IMG/VR virus record: IMGVR_UViG_3300030104_005222
Location: 49,133 to 73,173 of that record
Origin: a virus
Strand: one strand, 5' to 3'
Length of the DNA: 24,041 nucleotides
The notes beneath the pieces were generated by a model. The model was not told where the DNA came from, did not search any database, and worked only from the letters and a program-made list of their open reading frames with translations. How positions within the stretch are numbered: the stretch's first letter is position 1; each line of letters starts with the position of its first letter. A program made the translations under genes and the position numbers. Of this stretch, positions 21,603-24,041 are shown in pieces.

Positions 21603-21651
21603 AGAGTTGCAGGGTTTTGGTGCGTCTGGATGACCCTGCGAACCACAAGGA

Positions 21652-22584
21652 TTATTTGGCTTCGCCAACGTCGATGTACTCACGGATGCTGAGGTCGAAC
21701 GCTGGAATGTGGGCGTCGGTTACTGAACCACCAGCGGCAGCGATAGCCTTGGTGGCGTGGTCGATACCGGCGAAGTGACGGAATGCCTGGTTGGGTGGAG
21801 TGCGTTGACCTGCTGCGGTGACAGCCTGGTATGCACTGAACAGGTCATTGCCACCGTGTTCGTCATGCAACTCACCGTTGTGGCAGGCGTTCCAGTAACG
21901 GAAAGCTGCGTTGAATGAGTTGGGTTTGATGAGTCCACGGCTGAACAGGACGCCCATGTATGCACCGAATAAATCGTTTTGTACTGGGATGTCTTTCCAG
22001 CCCTGTACCATACGGATGCGTTCGAGCACTGGCGTTACAGCAGTGTCGGTGATGTCATCGATCATGTTACTGAGCGTTGAGAATACGTTGGTTGTGTGCT
22101 TGGCACTGACCATGTGCTCGCCCGAGAAACAACCGTTGGCACACACGAATGGTGCACTGCCGATTGCAATCTGGTTAGAGATGGACTTGTCATAGCTTGA
22201 ACGCAGTGCAACGGTGAGAGCCTGGCCGGTGAGACCGGAACCGAAACCAATCATACCGAAGAGTTGACTGCCTTTCTGGTTGAGAGCATAGGTCTCGAAC
22301 AGTGGGTCAGCATCAAGGACGTTGGCCATTGCATCGCGAGCACCGTTGATCAAAGATGCGTACGGTACAGGTTGGTAAGATGCGTTGCCGGAACGTGGAT
22401 GGTATTCCGTTTCAGGTACGGGGATGGCACATACCGTTTCGTAGTTGACTCGATATGCCTCGGGCGCACCGACGGTGCAGATCTGTTGAGACTTGAGGGC
22501 GGGAGGTGGTGCAACACGCGCGCGATTGAGATTATCGTTTAGGCGAGGTGCGTCGACAGGTTTGTGATTGTGGTTTTGAAACAT
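21652..22584 (-). CDS. DUF932-like phage protein
   Basis: 310 residues from the ATG at 22584, MFQNHNHKPVDAPRLNDNLN. GAGG lies 5 bases upstream; a longer frame upstream overlaps the next gene and is rejected. The core LTVALRSSYDKSISNQIAIG then SAPFVCANGCFSGEHMVSAK matches the DUF932 pattern in phages and plasmids (RNSYDKS...G..VFVC.N..FSGE...kHT). DUF932 proteins are often near ssDNA-binding or anti-restriction genes; their role is not established. The N-terminal 60 residues are proline- and asparagine-rich. The C-terminus has NDLFSAYQAVTAAGQRTPPN and ends in an Ala/Gly-rich section. It lies 7 bases after the gene at 22592. Confidence 0.78.
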   Translation of the reverse strand: MFQNHNHKPVDAPRLNDNLNRARVAPPPALKSQQICTVGAPEAYRVNYETVCAIPVPETEYHPRSGNASYQPVPYASLINGARDAMANVLDADPLFETYALNQKGSQLFGMIGFGSGLTGQALTVALRSSYDKSISNQIAIGSAPFVCANGCFSGEHMVSAKHTTNVFSTLSNMIDDITDTAVTPVLERIRMVQGWKDIPVQNDLFGAYMGVLFSRGLIKPNSFNAAFRYWNACHNGELHDEHGGNDLFSAYQAVTAAGQRTPPNQAFRHFAGIDHATKAIAAAGGSVTDAHIPAFDLSIREYIDVGEAK

Positions 22585-22591
22585 CGGTTCC

Positions 22592-22879
22592 TCATCGGTA
22601 GATGTAATGTTGGGGGTGGTTGTCGAGAGACAGTATGTAAACGTTTTCCTGCTTAGCAGTAGATGGGTGATAGTAGTGACGGAAGTGGTGGTGCCAGGTA
22701 GTACTGGTTGTGGTTGGGCGTGTGGTGCCCATGTAGGACCACTTCTCACCGCACTCGTGGTATCGCTTGGCGGGTGGGCCGAAGTCGATGGAAGTTAGAT
22801 GGGTCCAGACCCGAGTCCATTCGGGACTCTCGGTGCGTAGCCAACGTAGGTTGGGGGCTATGAGATAGGTATCGTCCAT
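22592..22879 (-). CDS. Hypothetical protein rich in His, Thr and Tyr
   Basis: 95 residues, MDDTYLIAPNLRWLRTESPE... The first half has WTRVWTHLTSIDFGPPAKRY and HECGEKWSYMGTTRP; the second half is HYYHP- and Asn/Tyr-rich, ending DNHPQHYIYR. The ATG lies in the tail of the upstream gene (22-base overlap), with AGGA about 10 bases upstream. No family recognised. Composition of the second half is unusual but the frame is uninterrupted. Confidence 0.65.
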   Translation of the reverse strand: MDDTYLIAPNLRWLRTESPEWTRVWTHLTSIDFGPPAKRYHECGEKWSYMGTTRPTTTSTTWHHHFRHYYHPSTAKQENVYILSLDNHPQHYIYR

Positions 22880-23142
22880 TGGGCAGTGTTTCCTTTGCGT
22901 GGGTTACGCGGTAAATCCTGAAGAAGAATGTGCAGATGAATGCAGTCATTCGTCGGTAGGATGCCGTCGTATACAGCAAGGTAAAGCGCAGCAGTTTGTT
23001 CAAGTAGTGGTAGTACTTCGTGACTGTTTTTGTTTGCCTTCTTGACGAGAATCCGATTGGGGTTCTGTAATGTTTCGAGCCAGTTGATAAATGCTTGGCG
23101 TTTTTCCTCTGGGGTTGTGGGGGTTTTTTTACGTGGTGGCAT
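22858..23142 (-). CDS. Small basic/helical hypothetical protein
   Basis: 94 residues, MPPRKKTPTTPEEKRQAFIN... The N-terminus is basic, followed by helices (WLETLQNPNRILVKKANKNS, EVLPLLEQTAALYLAVYDGI) and a C-terminal HLHILLQDLPRNPRKG. The ATG follows the SSB stop with no gap (TAA|ATG), so it is translationally linked to SSB. Position and charge suggest an SSB-associated function; no family recognised. Confidence 0.7.
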   Translation of the reverse strand: MPPRKKTPTTPEEKRQAFINWLETLQNPNRILVKKANKNSHEVLPLLEQTAALYLAVYDGILPTNDCIHLHILLQDLPRNPRKGNTAQWTIPIS

Positions 23143-23532
23143 TTAGAATGGGATCCCGTCGTCGTTTTGCCATTGGTTACCTGCAGGAGCGGGCGGAGCA
23201 CTGGACTTGTTGGATGCACGAGAACCAAACTCGACACGGTCAGCGATGACTTCGAGACTTTTGCGTTCGATACCGGTCTTGTCAGTGTACGTACGTTTAC
23301 GAATCTTGCCTTCGACAAGGATACGGGAACCCTTGGAAAGGTTTTGCGCGCAGACCTCGCCTTGACGTCCGAAGACTACGATGTTGTGCCACTCGGTGTG
23401 GTCGACCCATTCGCCGTCAACCTTGTCGCGTTCGTTAGTGGCAAGGCTGAGGTTGCAAACGGGCGTACCTTTTTTGGAGTGACGTAGTTCTGGATTGGCA
23501 CCGAGGTTGCCAAATAGGATGGTGATGTTCAT
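23143..23532 (-). CDS. ssb: Single-stranded DNA-binding protein (bacterial SSB type)
   Basis: 129 residues. The OB fold is clear: MNITILFGNLGANPELRHSK, PVCNLSLATNERDK, TEWHNIVVFGRQGEVCAQNL, KGSRILVEGKIRKRTYTDKT and ERKSLEVIADRVEF. The disordered linker after about residue 105 ends in DDGIPF, close to the DDDIPF tip with which bacterial SSB recruits repair and replication partners. It binds ssDNA as a tetramer in this family. GAGG lies 8 bases before the ATG. It heads a coupled pair with 22858-23142. That this SSB keeps the host-type acidic tip suggests it can engage host partners. Confidence 0.95.
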   Translation of the reverse strand: MNITILFGNLGANPELRHSKKGTPVCNLSLATNERDKVDGEWVDHTEWHNIVVFGRQGEVCAQNLSKGSRILVEGKIRKRTYTDKTGIERKSLEVIADRVEFGSRASNKSSAPPAPAGNQWQNDDGIPF

Positions 23533-23562
23533 GAGTTGTCCTCGTTTAAAGATTAGTAGGGT

Positions 23563-23612
23563 GCTGGTTTTTGACCCTGCTAGTTAGTTGATTCGCGGCT
23601 TTCGAAACCAGC
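23563..23612. repeat. Inverted repeat in the gap upstream of ssb
   Basis: The 99-base gap 23533-23631 contains inverted arms GCTGGTTT (23563-23570) and AAACCAGC (23605-23612). The left arm is nested in a further pair AGGGT/ACCCT (23558-23578). There is no T run after the stem, so it may be a regulatory or processing structure rather than a terminator. No frame is seen. Confidence 0.4.
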
Positions 23613-23631
23613 AAAAGGGGTGGCCACTTTG

Positions 23632-24027
23632 TTAAGATGTTTGGTTGGAGTGCAAACGCGCAACGACCATGTTCAGATGACATATGAACATGTTGTCATC
23701 CATGATGTTGCCGAAGGAGATGGTCGCATCTCGTTCGATAAGAGAGTCGATCGTGTGGGTGATGTCTTTGATAAGCTCGTCCTGGTTGTCAGGTAGACGT
23801 TCCTTGTTGGCGTAAAGTACCAATCCGTTGACATCACTTATCGTAAGGGTGAGCCCTGTGCCTGCGCCAAGCCGGACAGAATTTGCGTAGGCAATCCATG
23901 GTGCGCCCATTAGAATGTCGCGTCCGTAAAGGTAACCAGCGTACATGATCAGATCCAGTGGTGTACCTTTCCAAAAGGGCCAGTCAGCTACGCGCACCTG
24001 GTTGTCGGTGTTGTGGTCATTGATCAT
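23632..24027 (-). CDS. Hypothetical protein
   Basis: 131 residues, MINDHNTDNQVRVADWPFWK... GGAG stands about 8 bases before the ATG. Mixed alpha/beta: FWKGTPLDLIMYAGYLYGRD, ILMGAPWIAYANSVRLGAGT, then LTLTISDVNGLVLYANKERL and a helical DELIKDITHTIDSLIERDAT. No catalytic motif or membrane segment stands out, and no family is recognised. It is the first gene of the leftward block within the window, 99 bases ahead of ssb. Confidence 0.75.
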   Translation of the reverse strand: MINDHNTDNQVRVADWPFWKGTPLDLIMYAGYLYGRDILMGAPWIAYANSVRLGAGTGLTLTISDVNGLVLYANKERLPDNQDELIKDITHTIDSLIERDATISFGNIMDDNMFICHLNMVVARLHSNQTS

Positions 24028-24041
24028 TGGCGGGCTCCTTA

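Noticed and set aside
20926-21648. 240-residue version of the 20926 gene with an N-terminal extension
   Set aside because: The extra 62 residues translate the C-rich repeat gap and are Pro/Ser/His-rich without similarity to anything expected; the ATG at 21462 starts the normal-looking protein.
20131-21651. Repeats around the RAMP-like gene as a CRISPR array
   Set aside because: The units are diverged, irregularly spaced and low in complexity, with no constant-length spacers; there are also no cas1/cas2 genes.

Overview
The window is almost certainly part of a double-stranded DNA bacteriophage genome (or a prophage). Genes are tightly packed, many joined by 1- or 4-base stop/start overlaps. 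There is a full replication and recombination gene set, a tRNA gene inside a run of small unknown genes, and no housekeeping genes. Base composition looks close to 50% G+C by eye. The host cannot be read from the sequence. One strong promoter with a TAnnnT -10 lies 7 bases before an ATG that has no Shine-Dalgarno site, which hints at leaderless transcripts; that is a weak pointer toward an actinobacterium-like host.

Layout. (1) Positions 1-2466, minus strand: an operon led by an XRE-type repressor-like gene, then a small acidic protein, two DUF2589-type proteins separated by a small lysine-rich protein, and at the window edge the N-terminal part of a longer, possibly virion-associated protein. 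(2) Positions 2467-2558: a divergent control region with a palindrome and repeated GGTGTCAT units covering promoters in both directions. (3) Positions 2559-16470, plus strand: SNF2-type helicase, a 57-residue protein, Cas4/RecB-like Fe-S nuclease, RecA/Sak4-like ATPase with an altered P-loop, a probable ssDNA-binding protein, a uracil-DNA-glycosylase/exonuclease/DNA polymerase I fusion, a small unknown, a Rad50/SMC-like ATPase with a zinc-hook-like CPVC, an NrdR-like zinc ribbon, a DUF927 ATPase, a terminase-small-subunit-like protein and a small charged protein. One minus-strand gene for a histone-H1-like protein interrupts this run. (4) Positions 16471-16642: a convergent junction with two tandem leftward terminators. 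(5) Positions 16643-24027, minus strand: about seventeen mostly small genes, including an SSB with the DDGIPF tail, a DUF932-like protein, a RAMP/Cas7-like protein, several cysteine-rich proteins and tRNA-Leu(UAA). Two untranslated gaps in this part hold related C-rich, G-poor repeats on the transcribed strand.

How it fits together: the rightward genes look like the early replication, recombination and repair programme. The repressor at the divergent region probably sets the balance between that programme and the leftward DUF2589 operon. The leftward small-gene block looks like an accessory, host-interaction region. The most unusual points are the RAMP-like protein outside any CRISPR locus, the DUF2589 pair in a phage operon, the two DNA-metabolism ATPases that both lack the invariant P-loop glycine before lysine, the UDG-polymerase fusion, and the repeated C-rich leaders.
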